Shown here: piece by piece, positions 32,102-43,400 of the stretch
Numbering within the stretch: position 1 is the first letter of the stretch
How the letters are laid out: every line of letters begins with the position of its first letter
Assembly (NCBI RefSeq): GCF_014905615.1
Contig: NZ_AQGU01000022.1
Coordinates: 372,001-436,000, forward strand
Length of the DNA stretch: 64,000 nt
Direction of reading: 5' to 3'
Source: Pseudoalteromonas aliena SW19
GTDB lineage: Bacteria > Pseudomonadota > Gammaproteobacteria > Enterobacterales > Alteromonadaceae
Notes under the pieces: generated by a model
What the model saw: only the letters and a program-made list of their open reading frames with translations
What the model was told of the DNA's origin: nothing
Databases searched by the model: none
Position numbers and translations under genes: made by a program

Positions 32102-35100
32102 TTAATTTTCTTCCAACTCGATGTTGATACCCAGTGAGCGGATTTCTTTCAACAATACGTTGAACGATTCTGGCATACCTGGTTCCATTTTATGGTTACC
32201 ATCAACGATGTTTTTATACATCTTAGTACGACCGTTCACGTCATCCGATTTCACTGTTAGCATTTCTTGTAGAGTGTAAGCAGCACCGTAAGCTTCAAGT
32301 GCCCATACTTCCATCTCACCAAAACGCTGGCCACCGAACTGTGCTTTACCACCCAGCGGCTGCTGAGTAACAAGGCTGTAAGAACCAGTAGAACGTGCAT
32401 GCATCTTATCATCAACTAAGTGATTCAGTTTCAGCATGTACATGTAACCTACGGTTACTTGGCGTTCAAACTGATCGCCAGTTCGGCCATCATAAAGTGT
32501 AACCTGACCACTTCTTGGGTATCCACCAAGCTCTAGCATGTCTTTGATTTCGCTTTCTTTCGCGCCATCAAATGCAGGAGTAGCTATTGGTAAACCACCT
32601 TTTAAGTTTTCAGCTAGACGACGAATTTCGTCATCCGTGAAGCTAGCAATGTCTACAACTTGACGAGATTCACCAATTTCGTAGGCTTGCTTGATGAAGT
32701 CGCGTAGCTCATGAAGCTCACGTTGTTCTTTCATCATTTCTTCAATGCGTTCACCGATACCACGTGCAGCTAGACCCATATGTGTTTCAAGGATCTGACC
32801 GATGTTCATACGCGATGGTACACCTAGTGGGTTCAATACGATATCTACCGTACGACCTTTGTCATCGTAAGGCATATCTTCTACTGGTACGATAGTCGAG
32901 ATAACACCTTTGTTACCATGACGACCCGCCATTTTATCACCTGGTTGGATACGACGTTTAACAGCTAGGTATACTTTAACAATCTTAAGTACGCCTGGTG
33001 CTAGGTCATCACCCTGGGTAATTTTACGACGTTTGTTTTCAAACTTTTTATCGTATTCAGCTTTAAGCTCATCGTACTGTGCAGCTAGTTGCTCAAGTTC
33101 AGCTTGCTTGTCTTCTTGTGCAAGGCTTTGAGTAAGTAGTTTTTCAGCATTCAGTGACGTTAGTTTGTCTTCATCGAAGCCTGCATCAACAAGTAACTTG
33201 CGAGCACGTCCTAAAACGCCAGCTTCTAAAATACGGAACTCTTCGTTGAAGTCTTTCTTCGCTTCGCGAAGCTGCATGTCTTCAACTTCTAACGCACGTT
33301 TGTCTTTTTCAACACCATCACGGGTGAAGACTTGTACGTCAATTACAGTACCAGTTACAGAATTTGGTACACGTAAAGAGCTGTCTTTAACGTCAGACGC
33401 TTTTTCGCCGAAGATAGCTCGTAGAAGCTTCTCTTCAGGTGTAAGCTGTGTTTCGCCTTTAGGAGTCACTTTACCTACTAGAATATCGCCGCCTTTAACT
33501 TCCGCACCAATATATACAACACCTGATTCATCAAGCTTGCCTAGTGCAGATTCACCCACGTTCGGGATGTCTGCAGTGATCTCTTCAGGACCTAATTTAG
33601 TATCACGGGCAACACACTGTAGTTCTTGAATATGGATTGTCGTTAGACGATCTTCTTCAACTACGCGCTCTGATAGTAAGATTGAATCCTCGAAGTTATA
33701 ACCGTTCCATGGCATGAATGCCACGCGAAGGTTTTGACCAAGGGCTAAATCACCTAAGTCAGTCGAAGGACCATCTGCTAACACGTCACCACGAGTAACT
33801 GGTTCGCCAACCATGCAAGTTGGTTTTTGGTTAATACATGTGTTTTGGTTAGAACGTGTGTATTTGGTTAAGTTGTAAATGTCGATGCCCGCTTCACCTG
33901 GGATGCGCTCTTCTTCATGTACATTAACAACGATGCGACTTGCGTCAGCATACATTACTTCACCACCACGTTTTGCAACAATCGTTACACCAGAATCTTT
34001 CGCTAGTGTTAACTCAATACCAGTACCTACTAACGGTTTATCCGCTTTCAATGTTGGTACTGCTTGACGTTGCATGTTTGAACCCATCAATGCACGGTTA
34101 GCATCATCGTGTTCTAGGAACGGGATAAGTGCTGCCGCTACAGAGATCACCTGTTGTGGTGATACATCCATATACTGCTGGTCCATGCGACCCATAAAGG
34201 TAGATTCACCTTTGTGACGACATGGAATAAGTTCATCAACAAACTCATTGGTTTCAGTTAAGTTTGAATTCGCCTGTGCGATAACAAACTGACCTTCTTC
34301 AATGGCTGATAAATAATCAACTTCATCAGTTACAACACCGTCTACCACTTTGCGGTAAGGTGTTTCTAAGAAACCGTAGTCATTGGTACGTGCGTACGTA
34401 GACAATGAGTTAATTAGACCGATGTTTGGACCCTCAGGAGTCTCGATTGGACATACGCGACCATAGTGAGTTACGTGAACGTCACGTACTTCAAAGCCTG
34501 CGCGTTCACGAGTCAGACCGCCCGGACCTAATGCAGAGATACGACGTTTATGCGTAACTTCTGATAGCGGGTTATTTTGGTCCATAAACTGTGATAACTG
34601 AGACGAGCCGAAGAACTCTTTAACCGCTGCCGAAATAGGCTTAGCGTTAATAAGATCTTGTGGCATGATCGCGTCAAGGTCACCTAAGCTTAAACGCTCA
34701 CGTACAGCACGTTCTACACGTACTAGACCAACACGGAATTGGTTCTCAGCCATTTCGCCAACACTACGTATACGACGGTTGCCTAAGTGGTCGATATCAT
34801 CAACATCGCCTTGACCGTTACGAATAGCAATTAATACTTTCATAACAGACACGATGTCTTCTTTGCTTAATGTGCCAGGGCCTGTGTCTGTATCGTAACC
34901 AACACGGCTATTGAACTTCATACGACCTACAGTAGATAAGTCATAACGTTCTTCAGAGAAGAACAAGTTCTGGAATAAGGCTTCAGCCGCGTCTTTCGTC
35001 GGTGGCTCGCCTGGGCGCATCATGCGATAAATTTCTACTAATGCTTCTAAACGGCTGCTTGAAGAGTCAATGTTCAATGTATTTGACATGTAAGCACCGC

Positions 35101-36127
35101 TGTCCACTTCATTGATATATAACGTATCAATTTTAGTGTAACCAGCTTTAACTAGCTCAGCCATTAGCTCAAGAGTTAATTCATCATTCGCGCTAGCAAT
35201 AACTTCACCCGTTGACTCGTCAACGTAGTTTTTAGCTATAATACGGCCAATAATATACTCATGAGGTACTTCTAGGCGGTTAATGCCTTTCTTCTCGATG
35301 CTCTTGATGTGGCGAGCCGTAACACGACGACCGCTTTCAACAAATACTTCACCGTCTTCGCTCTTGATATCAAAAGCGGCAGTTTCACCACGTAAACGTG
35401 AAGGCACAAGTTCCATAAGAACTTTACCGTTCGCTACTTCAAACGTCGTGTTGTCGAAGAAGATTTCTAGGATTTCTTCACTAGAGTACTCAAGTGCACG
35501 TAGGATGATAGACGCCGGTAATTTACGACGACGGTCAATACGTACATATAAGTTATCTTTTGCATCAAATTCGAAGTCTAACCATGAACCACGGTAAGGA
35601 ATAACGCGTGCGTTATAAAGTACTTTACCTGATGAATGAGTTTTACCGCGGTCGTTATCAAAGAATACACCAGGGCTACGGTGTAGCTGAGAAACGATAA
35701 CACGCTCTGTACCATTGATTACAAAGGTACCGGTATCGGTCATGAGCGGAATTTCGCCCATGTAAACTTCTTGCTCTTTAATGTCTTTAACTGTGCCTGG
35801 CGCTTCTTTATCCATAACAACAAGGCGCAGTTTCACGCGAAGTGGAGCAGAATAAGTCACACCGCGAATTTGACATTCTTTTACATCGAAAACTGGCTCA
35901 CCAATACGATAACTTACGTATTGAAGCTCAGAATTTCCCGAGTAGCTTTTAATAGGGAACACAGAACGGAAGGCAGCTTCCAAACCATGATCGCCATCAG
36001 CGTCCGGCACTAAGAATTTTTTAAACGATTCTAACTGTGTAGACAGTAAAAAAGGTATATCCAAAACTTGTGGACGTTTACCAAAATCCTTACGGATACG
36101 TTTCTTTTCAGAATAAGAGTAAGCCAT
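32102..36127 (-). CDS. rpoB: RNA polymerase beta subunit
   Basis: Complete at 1341 aa. The rifampicin region reads [20 protein letters not shown] and [11 protein letters not shown], which is wild-type in appearance. The active-site segments [16 protein letters not shown] and [13 protein letters not shown] and the clamp-connecting C-terminus ([19 protein letters not shown]) are present. It follows rplL after a 272-bp spacer that holds an attenuator-like hairpin. Confidence 0.98.
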   Translation of the reverse strand: MAYSYSEKKRIRKDFGKRPQVLDIPFLLSTQLESFKKFLVPDADGDHGLEAAFRSVFPIKSYSGNSELQYVSYRIGEPVFDVKECQIRGVTYSAPLRVKLRLVVMDKEAPGTVKDIKEQEVYMGEIPLMTDTGTFVINGTERVIVSQLHRSPGVFFDNDRGKTHSSGKVLYNARVIPYRGSWLDFEFDAKDNLYVRIDRRRKLPASIILRALEYSSEEILEIFFDNTTFEVANGKVLMELVPSRLRGETAAFDIKSEDGEVFVESGRRVTARHIKSIEKKGINRLEVPHEYIIGRIIAKNYVDESTGEVIASANDELTLELMAELVKAGYTKIDTLYINEVDSGAYMSNTLNIDSSSSRLEALVEIYRMMRPGEPPTKDAAEALFQNLFFSEERYDLSTVGRMKFNSRVGYDTDTGPGTLSKEDIVSVMKVLIAIRNGQGDVDDIDHLGNRRIRSVGEMAENQFRVGLVRVERAVRERLSLGDLDAIMPQDLINAKPISAAVKEFFGSSQLSQFMDQNNPLSEVTHKRRISALGPGGLTRERAGFEVRDVHVTHYGRVCPIETPEGPNIGLINSLSTYARTNDYGFLETPYRKVVDGVVTDEVDYLSAIEEGQFVIAQANSNLTETNEFVDELIPCRHKGESTFMGRMDQQYMDVSPQQVISVAAALIPFLEHDDANRALMGSNMQRQAVPTLKADKPLVGTGIELTLAKDSGVTIVAKRGGEVMYADASRIVVNVHEEERIPGEAGIDIYNLTKYTRSNQNTCINQKPTCMVGEPVTRGDVLADGPSTDLGDLALGQNLRVAFMPWNGYNFEDSILLSERVVEEDRLTTIHIQELQCVARDTKLGPEEITADIPNVGESALGKLDESGVVYIGAEVKGGDILVGKVTPKGETQLTPEEKLLRAIFGEKASDVKDSSLRVPNSVTGTVIDVQVFTRDGVEKDKRALEVEDMQLREAKKDFNEEFRILEAGVLGRARKLLVDAGFDEDKLTSLNAEKLLTQSLAQEDKQAELEQLAAQYDELKAEYDKKFENKRRKITQGDDLAPGVLKIVKVYLAVKRRIQPGDKMAGRHGNKGVISTIVPVEDMPYDDKGRTVDIVLNPLGVPSRMNIGQILETHMGLAARGIGERIEEMMKEQRELHELRDFIKQAYEIGESRQVVDIASFTDDEIRRLAENLKGGLPIATPAFDGAKESEIKDMLELGGYPRSGQVTLYDGRTGDQFERQVTVGYMYMLKLNHLVDDKMHARSTGSYSLVTQQPLGGKAQFGGQRFGEMEVWALEAYGAAYTLQEMLTVKSDDVNGRTKMYKNIVDGNHKMEPGMPESFNVLLKEIRSLGINIELEEN

Positions 36128-36332
36128 GGGGTTCCTCAGCTTGCTGTTCTTTGACCCGACCTGTTCTTGTAAGAACAGACTTAACTGGCAGCTATGCCAA
36201 GATTTTACAACATTTAAGTGTTGTTCTAACTTAGTCTTCCTTTTAACACTAGCAAACTATAAAGCGTTGAAAGTAAAGAAAAAATCAGATTTTATTTGCG
36301 CTAAAAGAGTAGTTCACTCCATAGCGCAAAAA

Positions 36333-36358
36333 GGCCGGTGATTAAATAATCACCAGCC
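36333..36358 (-). terminator. Attenuator-type terminator between rplL and rpoB
   Basis: A 12-bp stem GGCCGGTGATTA/TAATCACCAGCC (one G-U pair, 2-nt centre) followed on the minus strand by a U5 run. It lies inside the rplJL-rpoBC operon, 42 bp past rplL, so partial read-through is expected, as in the E. coli rplL-rpoB attenuator. Confidence 0.8.
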
Positions 36359-36360
36359 CT

Positions 36361-36378
36361 TGCCTGATTTCTCAGGCA
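36361..36378 (-). other. Stable GNRA-loop hairpin after rplL
   Basis: Perfect stem TGCCTGA/TCAGGCA closing, on the minus strand, a GAAA tetraloop, just before the attenuator. In E. coli an RNase III processing hairpin lies in this spacer; a similar role is possible. Confidence 0.5.
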
Positions 36379-36399
36379 GCGAACTTAGCAAAAGCTAAA

Positions 36400-36762
36400 T
36401 TACTTAACCTCAACTTCAGCACCAGCTTCAGTAAGATCTTTAGCAAGAGCTTCAGCTTCTTCTTTAGATACACCTTCTTTAACAGGTGTAGGAGCAGCTT
36501 CAACAAGCGCTTTCGCTTCTTTAAGGCCAAGGCCAGTTGCGCTACGAACAGCTTTGATTGCCGCAACTTTATTAGCGCCAGCGCCAGTAAGGATTACGTC
36601 AAATTCTGTTTTCTCTTCAGCAGCTTCAGCAGCTGGACCAGCTACCATTGCAGCTGCAGCAGTTACGCCGAATTTTTCTTCCATTGCTTCGATAAGAGCA
36701 ACAACGTCCATTACTGACATTTCAGCAATTGCGTCAAGGATTTGGTCTTTAGATACAGACAT
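36400..36762 (-). CDS. rplL: 50S ribosomal protein L7/L12
   Basis: Stalk protein, 120 aa: N-terminal dimer part ([20 protein letters not shown]), Ala-rich hinge (about 35-50) and the C-terminal factor-binding domain with [17 protein letters not shown]. It lies 74 bp downstream of rplJ. Confidence 0.98.
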   Translation of the reverse strand: MSVSKDQILDAIAEMSVMDVVALIEAMEEKFGVTAAAAMVAGPAAEAAEEKTEFDVILTGAGANKVAAIKAVRSATGLGLKEAKALVEAAPTPVKEGVSKEEAEALAKDLTEAGAEVEVK

Positions 36763-36836
36763 TACAAATTTCCTAATAATTAACGGACATTAAGTCCAAA
36801 TAAATTTTACACCGAAAGTGATTAAACAGCTTAAAA

Positions 36837-37331
36837 TTAAGCAGCTTGCTCTTCTTTCTGTAGACGTACTGCTTCAATTGTTTTACACAATTTGCCAGCA
36901 GACGCTTCTTTCATAGCACTCATTAAGCGTGCAACAGCTTCATCGTATGTAGGTAATGTAGCAAGCATTGCTGCATCAACAACATTCCCTTCAAAAGCGG
37001 CCGTTTTAAGCTCGAATTTCTCATTCTTTTTCGCGAAATCTGAAAAGATACGCGCAGCAGCACCTGGATGCTCTGATGAGAAAGCGATTAAGCTTGGACC
37101 AACAAATGAATCAGAAAGACACTCAAAATCTGTTCCTTCAAGAGCACGTTTTGCTAAAGTGTTACGGACAACTTTCATCCAAACACCGTTTGCACGAGCT
37201 TCTTTACGAAGGGCAGTGATTGCGCCAACTGTTACACCACGAGAATCTGCAACAACTGCAGATAGAGCACCATTGGCTGCTTCGTTGACTTCAGCAACTA
37301 TTGCTTTTTTGCCTTGAAGATTTAAAGCCAT
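36837..37331 (-). CDS. rplJ: 50S ribosomal protein L10
   Basis: Anchors L7/L12 dimers to 23S rRNA and, with L12, represses its own operon. The 164-aa protein starts [19 protein letters not shown] and ends with the L12-binding helix. It is preceded by a long untranslated leader and a dedicated promoter. Confidence 0.98.
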   Translation of the reverse strand: MALNLQGKKAIVAEVNEAANGALSAVVADSRGVTVGAITALRKEARANGVWMKVVRNTLAKRALEGTDFECLSDSFVGPSLIAFSSEHPGAAARIFSDFAKKNEKFELKTAAFEGNVVDAAMLATLPTYDEAVARLMSAMKEASAGKLCKTIEAVRLQKEEQAA

Positions 37332-37610
37332 GGGTGTTACTCCTGGTTTAATGGGGATACCGATTATCGGACTCCCCTGTTCTACTCTTCCCTATCAAAC
37401 AAGATAGAGATGCTTTTTACGGCGAGAGCCAGAAGGATTAGGAAAAATCTATCTGGGGTCTACACCGTCTACGTAGGTGAATATTAAGGCCGAAGCCACC
37501 TACGGTCTTGGACGGAAGCCCAATTTATCGTTAAACCTAAGGCTTAACGAAATTATGGACTTCAACCCGAATTCTTTACTTTGCCGACTAATAAATTAAT
37601 CAACAAAATG
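37332..37610 (-). promoter_or_regulatory. rplJ 5' leader, L10-leader-type autoregulatory RNA
   Basis: About 280 nt of structured, non-coding sequence lies between the rplJ promoter and start codon. Several local complementarities are visible (for example GTAGGTG with CACCTAC at about 37475-37506). Position and length match the L10 leader that binds L10-(L12)4 in gammaproteobacteria. The fold was not computed. Confidence 0.65.
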
Positions 37611-37617
37611 GCGCGAA

Positions 37618-37646
37618 ATTATAGTACAAATTTCACGCCATGTAAA
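37618..37646 (-). promoter_or_regulatory. rplJL-rpoBC promoter, embedded in a hairpin
   Basis: On the minus strand TTTACA (37641-37646), 17-bp spacer, TATAAT (37618-37623) with an extended TGTAC upstream. It lies within a 12-bp stem (37608-37619 paired with 37630-37641) that also follows the rplA stop, so the same DNA probably serves as the rplKA 3' hairpin and the rplJ promoter. Confidence 0.8.
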
Positions 37647-37653
37647 CACTAAA

Positions 37654-38358
37654 TTAAGCTACAGTTGTGCTTAAAGTGCTTTGGTCAACAGAAACACCTG
37701 CGCCCATTGTTGTAGAGATAGTTACTTTTTTCAAGTAAACACCTTTAGCTTGAGAAGGCTTAGCCTTCTTAAGTGCAACAATTAGTGACTCAAGGTTTTG
37801 TTGAAGTTGCTCAGCGGTGAAATCAACCTTACCAATAGTAGTATGGATGATACCATTCTTGTCATTACGGTAACGTACTTGACCAGCTTTAGCATTTTTA
37901 ACTGCTTCTGCAACGTTAGGCGTTACAGTACCAGTTTTAGGGTTTGGCATTAGACCACGTGGGCCTAAGATTTGACCTAGTTGACCAACAACACGCATAG
38001 CGTCTGGTGATGCAACAACAACGTCAAAGTTCATCTCGCCTTTTTTAACTAGCTCAGCAAGATCTTCCATACCTACTAATTCAGCACCAGCTTCTTTCGC
38101 AGCTTCTGCGTTAGCGCCTTGTGTGAATACAGCAACACGAACGTCACGACCAGTACCGTTAGGTAGTACAGTTGCACCACGAACGTTTTGATCAGATTTA
38201 CGAGCATCGATACCAAGGTTAACGGCAACGTCAACACTTTCTACGAATTTAGCTGTCGCTAACTCTTTTAAAAGAGCAACTGCTTCATTGATTTCGTAAT
38301 CTTTTGTTACTTCCACTTTTTCGCGGATAGTACGCATACGTTTAGTTAATTTAGCCAT
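37654..38358 (-). CDS. rplA: 50S ribosomal protein L1
   Basis: Protein of the L1 stalk and translational repressor of rplKA. The 234-aa protein starts [17 protein letters not shown] and has [19 protein letters not shown] and the end [17 protein letters not shown]. It lies 3 bp after rplK. A hairpin overlapping the rplJ promoter follows. Confidence 0.98.
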   Translation of the reverse strand: MAKLTKRMRTIREKVEVTKDYEINEAVALLKELATAKFVESVDVAVNLGIDARKSDQNVRGATVLPNGTGRDVRVAVFTQGANAEAAKEAGAELVGMEDLAELVKKGEMNFDVVVASPDAMRVVGQLGQILGPRGLMPNPKTGTVTPNVAEAVKNAKAGQVRYRNDKNGIIHTTIGKVDFTAEQLQQNLESLIVALKKAKPSQAKGVYLKKVTISTTMGAGVSVDQSTLSTTVA

Positions 38359-38361
38359 TTC

Positions 38362-38790
38362 TTAGTCCTCTACGTTCAAGCCCATCGCACGCGCAGAACC
38401 TGCGATAGTGCGAACCGCAGCGTCCATATCAGCCGCTGTAAGGTCAGCTCGTTTTGTCTCAACGATCTCTTCAAGTTGAGCACGAGTTACTGTGCCTACT
38501 TTATCAGTGTTAGGACGGCCTGAGCCTGATTTGATACCAGCTGCTTTCTTAAGTAAGTAAGCTGCAGGTGGTGTTTTCATATCGAACGTAAAAGAACGGT
38601 CGCCGTAAACAGAGATCACTACAGGAACTGGAGCGCCTTTTTCAATAGATTCTGTACGTGCGTTAAACGCTTTACAGAATTCCATGATGTTCACACCGTG
38701 TTGACCTAGTGCTGGACCAACTGGAGGACTAGGATTAGCCATACCAGCGGCAACTTGTAGCTTGATTAGAGCTTCAACTTTTTTAGCCAT
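38362..38790 (-). CDS. rplK: 50S ribosomal protein L11
   Basis: Factor-binding-centre protein, 142 aa, with [29 protein letters not shown] (in pieces, residues 15-43) and [12 protein letters not shown] at the end. First gene of rplKA; the leader before it should hold the L1-binding site, as in E. coli. Confidence 0.98.
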   Translation of the reverse strand: MAKKVEALIKLQVAAGMANPSPPVGPALGQHGVNIMEFCKAFNARTESIEKGAPVPVVISVYGDRSFTFDMKTPPAAYLLKKAAGIKSGSGRPNTDKVGTVTRAQLEEIVETKRADLTAADMDAAVRTIAGSARAMGLNVED

Positions 38791-38913
38791 TATAAATACC
38801 TCATTAGGTGGGTCTTAGCCTTGTGCGCGCGAGGACGCGTACTCTAGCGGCTTCCCAGTTTAAAAATTGGTTTCGTACTTTTTGTATAGTAAAAATTAAT
38901 TTTACCTTAATAC

Positions 38914-38952
38914 AAAAAGGCCGCTGATTATAAGATAATCAACGGCCTTTTT
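38914..38952. terminator. Bidirectional terminator after nusG
   Basis: Long stem AAAAAGGCCGCTGATTA against TAATCAACGGCCTTTTT (38914-38930 and 38936-38952), one mismatch, 5-nt loop, A/T runs at both ends. It ends secE-nusG; rplKA is then expected to have its own promoter in 38791-38913. Confidence 0.85.
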
Positions 38953-39003
38953 CAAGCTTCGTGCCAAAATTTACAAAAATAGTGACGAAGCTTTTTTAAT
39001 CAA

Positions 39004-39567
39004 TTACTTATCTTGTTCAACTTGACCAAACTCAAGTTCAACTGGCGTAGAACGACCAAAAATAAGTACAGATACTTTTACGCGGCTTTTTTCGTAGTCA
39101 ACTTCTTCAACTACACCACTGAAGTCTGCAAATGGTCCATCTGTAACGCGTACAACTTCACCTGGTTCAAATAATGTTGCAGGTTTAGGTGCTTCGGCAT
39201 TTTCTTGTAAACGATTAAGAATGCGTTCTGCTTCTTTAGGACTAATTGGCGCAGGACGATCAGACGTTCCACCAATAAAGCCCATTACGCGTTCAGTGCT
39301 GTTCACTAAGTGCCAGCTTGCGTCGTTCATATCCATTTGTACTAATACATAACCTGGGAAGAATTTACGCTCAGACTTACGCTTTTGACCGGCACGCATC
39401 TCAACAACTTCTTCAGTTGGTACTAATATCTCACCAAAGCTCGCTTCAAGACCTTCAATTTTGATATGTTCGATTAATGTTTGTGCTACACGTTTTTCGT
39501 AACCAGAAAAAGCCTGTACTACGTACCAACGTAATTTAATTTCTTTGTTCTCGTTCTCATCCGACAT
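39004..39567 (-). CDS. nusG: Transcription termination/antitermination protein NusG
   Basis: 187 aa: NGN domain ([43 protein letters not shown]) and a C-terminal KOW domain ([24 protein letters not shown]). It couples RNA polymerase to Rho and the ribosome. It starts 4 bp after secE. Confidence 0.98.
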   Translation of the reverse strand: MSDENENKEIKLRWYVVQAFSGYEKRVAQTLIEHIKIEGLEASFGEILVPTEEVVEMRAGQKRKSERKFFPGYVLVQMDMNDASWHLVNSTERVMGFIGGTSDRPAPISPKEAERILNRLQENAEAPKPATLFEPGEVVRVTDGPFADFSGVVEEVDYEKSRVKVSVLIFGRSTPVELEFGQVEQDK

Positions 39568-39571
39568 GGGA

Positions 39572-39949
39572 TCAGATCTCCAATCCAGTTAAAAAGCCAA
39601 CAGCGCGGAATAAAATGCCATCTAATCCCCAAAGGATAAGCGCCATAATCACTGTTGCAACCATTACAATTAATGTCGTGTGGGTAGTTTCTTGGCGAGT
39701 TGGCCAAATAACTTTGCGTACTTCAATTCGAGCTTCTTTAGCGAAAGCAAGAAAGTTACGTCCCTTAAATGTTTGTGAGGCAATTGCTAATCCAGCCGCT
39801 ATTGCAACAACAACGCCGATAGCACGTAGTAATACAGATTGATCTGCATACATATGATTACCAACAACTGCGCCTGCAAGTAGCGCGATTGCTACTAACC
39901 ACTTTACTGACTCCATCGCACTTGATGGTGTTTCTACATTCGTGCTCAT
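39572..39949 (-). CDS. secE: Preprotein translocase subunit SecE
   Basis: Small essential SecYEG subunit, 125 aa, with three hydrophobic segments ([53 protein letters not shown]) and the conserved [17 protein letters not shown] cytoplasmic motif. It lies 132 bp downstream of tRNA-Trp and is likely co-transcribed with it. Confidence 0.97.
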   Translation of the reverse strand: MSTNVETPSSAMESVKWLVAIALLAGAVVGNHMYADQSVLLRAIGVVVAIAAGLAIASQTFKGRNFLAFAKEARIEVRKVIWPTRQETTHTTLIVMVATVIMALILWGLDGILFRAVGFLTGLEI

Positions 39950-40081
39950 AATATTATTACCTTAACTACAGACACAACAACTCTACACCTAGGTAGGGTT
40001 AATCCATTAAAATCTAAACTTAAAAACAGACTTAATTTAAACCGGTTTTTAATCTCAGACTACTCAATACACAAGTAAATC

Positions 40082-40158
40082 TGGCAGGGGCGGAGAGACT
40101 CGAACTCCCAACCATCGGTTTTGGAGACCGCTGTTCTACCAATTGGAACTACGCCCCT
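40082..40158 (-). tRNA. trpT: tRNA-Trp (anticodon CCA)
   Basis: On the minus strand the acceptor AGGGGCG pairs with CGCCCCT, the anticodon loop is CTCCAAA, the T arm is GGGAG-TTCGAGT-CTCTC, and the 3' GCCA is encoded. Very close to E. coli tRNA-Trp. The top anticodon-stem pair is G-A by eye. It heads the secE-nusG transcript. Confidence 0.97.
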
Positions 40159-40173
40159 GCAAAGTGGATGCCT

Positions 40174-40201
40174 ATTATACTTACGCAGTCCATTAACACA
40201 A
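40174..40201 (-). promoter_or_regulatory. Promoter of tRNA-Trp (and secE-nusG)
   Basis: On the minus strand TTGTGT (40196-40201), 16-bp spacer, TATAAT (40174-40179), starting transcription about 8 bp before the tRNA. The short GC-containing discriminator is in keeping with a stringently controlled stable-RNA promoter. Confidence 0.65.
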
Positions 40202-40293
40202 GCCTAAAAGATACCCACAGTGCAAAATCCCAACATTACATTAAAAAATCAATCTTAACATTGATTAAAAAGCAGTTTATGATTGACCAGATA

Positions 40294-40388
40294 CTCGGTT
40301 TTTACTTAGCCACTAGGCTACAAAACTCGCGCCGCGATTAAACCGCCCCTAGATTGAACAAATTTCAATCCACAAAGGTCAACACGCC
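40294..40388. mobile_element. Partial copy of the 192-bp MITE
   Basis: CTCGGTTTTTACTTAGCC through AACACGCC matches the inverted half of the MITE at 16880-17071 at most positions. The end is followed by CTAA, again a YTAR site. The other half is missing. It lies 29 bp before the start codon of the hybrid sensor gene and may affect its promoter. Confidence 0.72.
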
Positions 40389-40417
40389 CTAAGGGATTCA
40401 CAAGAGATAGGAAGTCT

Positions 40418-43400
40418 GTGAAAGCAATTAAAACAATCATAAAATATAAAGTCATCAGCTTTTTATTATTATTTCATATTAGCTCGCTTGCTCTACCACT
40501 GTACTTAGATACATATACAAATGAGCAAGGTTTATCGCAAAATTCAATCACCTGCAGTACCACTGATGAAAAAGGGTTTCATTGGTTTTCGACCCAAGGC
40601 GGCTTAAATCGATTCGATGGATATGAATTTAAACACTATAAATTCAACCCTTCACAATCGAGTATTTCGGGGAATTGGATTACAGACTGCCTGAATTCAG
40701 GAAACGGTCAACTTTGGTTTGCAACAACAAGCAATGGCCTCAACTTATTAAATACTGAAACAGGAAATTTTAGTGTTTTTAACCAGTATTCAACTCCCTC
40801 TATTACAAACGAACGCATTTCAGCAATAATCTCTAATTCCCCCGAAACAATTTGGATTGGTCACGATAAGGGGCAACTTACTCGGTTAAATACAAACACT
40901 AATACTACCGAATTATTTACTTATCAAGACATCAATCAATTAAATGTTGTTTTTAAAAATATGCTTTTTGATGACAACAAAAACCTTTGGTTAGCAAGTA
41001 ATATTGGGCTTATTAAGTTCGATTCAAAAACAAATCGGTTCGAGCATATACCTAATAGCCCTAAACAGATCTGGCAATTAAAAAAAGCCCCAAACGACAA
41101 ATTTATTATAGGAAGTAAAACTGGTCTAAGTGTTTTTGACTCAAACGCACGAGCATTTTATAACTTTGAGCAACTCAAAAATGTTTGGGTCACAGATATA
41201 CTTTTTGATGGTGAAAAAAAATTATGGGTAAGCACTTATGGTCATGGTCTTTATTACCAAGCTACAGATAATTTATTAAGTAGCGAGTTTCGTCAACTTA
41301 CTCACTCTTCAGATTTAAAACATGGCTTAGCTAACGATCACCTATTATCACTTTACCAAGACCCTCAAGGCATTATTTGGATTGGTACAGACGGCTATGG
41401 ATTACATCGCTATGATAAAAGGCAGGCTCAGTTTGGTCATCAAAAACATCAAAGTAATAACTCGGCTTCTATCTCGAATGACTTTGTAAGAGCAATTCTC
41501 AAAGACAGCAACAACTTACTTTGGATTGGCACACGCGATGGCCTTAACAAGCAAACTAACAGTGGTTTTAAACGCTATAAAGTGAATGAAAACTCTACAA
41601 CGGGCTTAACTAACAACAATATATTTAGTCTTTATGAGGATGCCAATAAACGCGTATGGATAGGCACATACGGCGGTGGTTTACTGCTTTACAACCCAAT
41701 TAATGATAGTTTTTCAGCTTTTACTGTGCAAAGTCATCAACTCAGTAGTAACCGTATTTATGCAATCGAGGGCGATGAAAATGGTAATTTATGGCTGGGC
41801 AGTAATGAAGGATTAACGCGTTTTAACCCCGATACATTGCAAGTTACACACTTTAAATACAGCACAGATAAAAATAGTATCTCAAATAATACTGTTTTTA
41901 GTATTACGTATGACAGCTACAACAACATTATATGGGCTGGAACCCGTGCAGGACTCAATAAACTTTCTTTAGATGATGAAATATTCACTCATTACCAAAG
42001 CGATCTTAAAAAGCCTAATAGTTTAACGCACGACATGGTTACATCCTTGCATTTACAAGATAAAAATACTTTATGGGTAGGTACTTTTGGCGGGCTCAAT
42101 AAATTAAATATCCCAACAAACAACGTTATAAACATTACCGAGTTCGATGGCTTACTTAATGATAATATTTTTGCAATTAAACAAGATAGCAACGGCTACT
42201 TGTGGCTCAGTAGTAATCAAGGTTTAACCCGTTACGCTCCTCAAACCCAACAAATGCAGCATTTTTTACCCGCAAACGGTATACAGCATCATTCTTTTAT
42301 TTTAGGCGCCGCTTTTCAAGCCAATGATGGCGAATTATTTTTTGGTGGTATTAATGGTTTTAATCAATTTGATCCGTTAAAACTAACTCTAGCAACCCAA
42401 CCTCCAGAACCCGTTATTACAGACTTACTTATTTATAACCAGTCAGTCGCGACGCAGCAATATATTAAAGCCAATACTCAAGCGGCTAAGCTTATAAGCT
42501 ATACAGACAGGCTCTTTTTTAAAGAAGAAGACGGTGTTATCGGCTTTAAGTTTTCTGCTTTAAACAGTGCGGAGCCCCCTTCTCAATATCAATATGCTTA
42601 TAAGTTAGCTGGATTAGATAAGCAGTTTTTATACGCAAACAAAAATCAGAGGCAAGTTAGCTATTCTCAACTTCCCGCTGGAAACTATCACTTTATTGTA
42701 AAAGTTAAAGACCAATACGGCCAATGGAGTGATGATAAAACGATGGCTGCACTTATGGTTACTCCACCTTGGTGGAAAAGCAATTTTGCCTATGCGAGTT
42801 ACATTATCTCAGTGCTATTTATAATCTGGCTAATTGTAACCGCAAGGTATAGGGCTAAAATAGCAGAACAAGCTAATTTAAAAGAGAGAGAACTTAGCAG
42901 CTTAAAAACTCAACTATTAGATAACGTTAGCCATGAGCTTAAAACACCATTGAGCTTAATATTAGCGCCACTTGAGAGTTTACAAAAAAGCCATAAAGAT
43001 TCAGACACTCAACAAAAGCTAGCGATGATTCATCGCAACAGTCATAAATTATTAGATCAAATAAATCAACTTTTGCAATTAAGCCAACGCCCTAGTTCAG
43101 TAGTAAAATACGTAACGCCCTATGCTATAAAGCCATTGATAATACAGCTAATAGAAGACTTTACTCCCTTATTTGAACAAAAAGATATTACATTCGAATT
43201 TAAAGATTTAACGCAGCAAAGTATTTACCTTGAGTTAGAGCATGAGCATATAACTTCAATTGTTAGTAACTTATTGAGTAACGCTCAAAAGTACACAACA
43301 AACACAGGAAAAGTGCTACTTCAATTATCAGCTCAAAATAAAACTTTTGTAATATCTGTATCAGACACGGGTGTCGGTATAGATAAAGAACACCTTGAAG

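Noticed and set aside
40082-40158. tRNA-Trp pseudogene because of one anticodon-stem mismatch
   Set aside because: All other stems, the CCA anticodon and the encoded CCA end are intact, and it has a good promoter.
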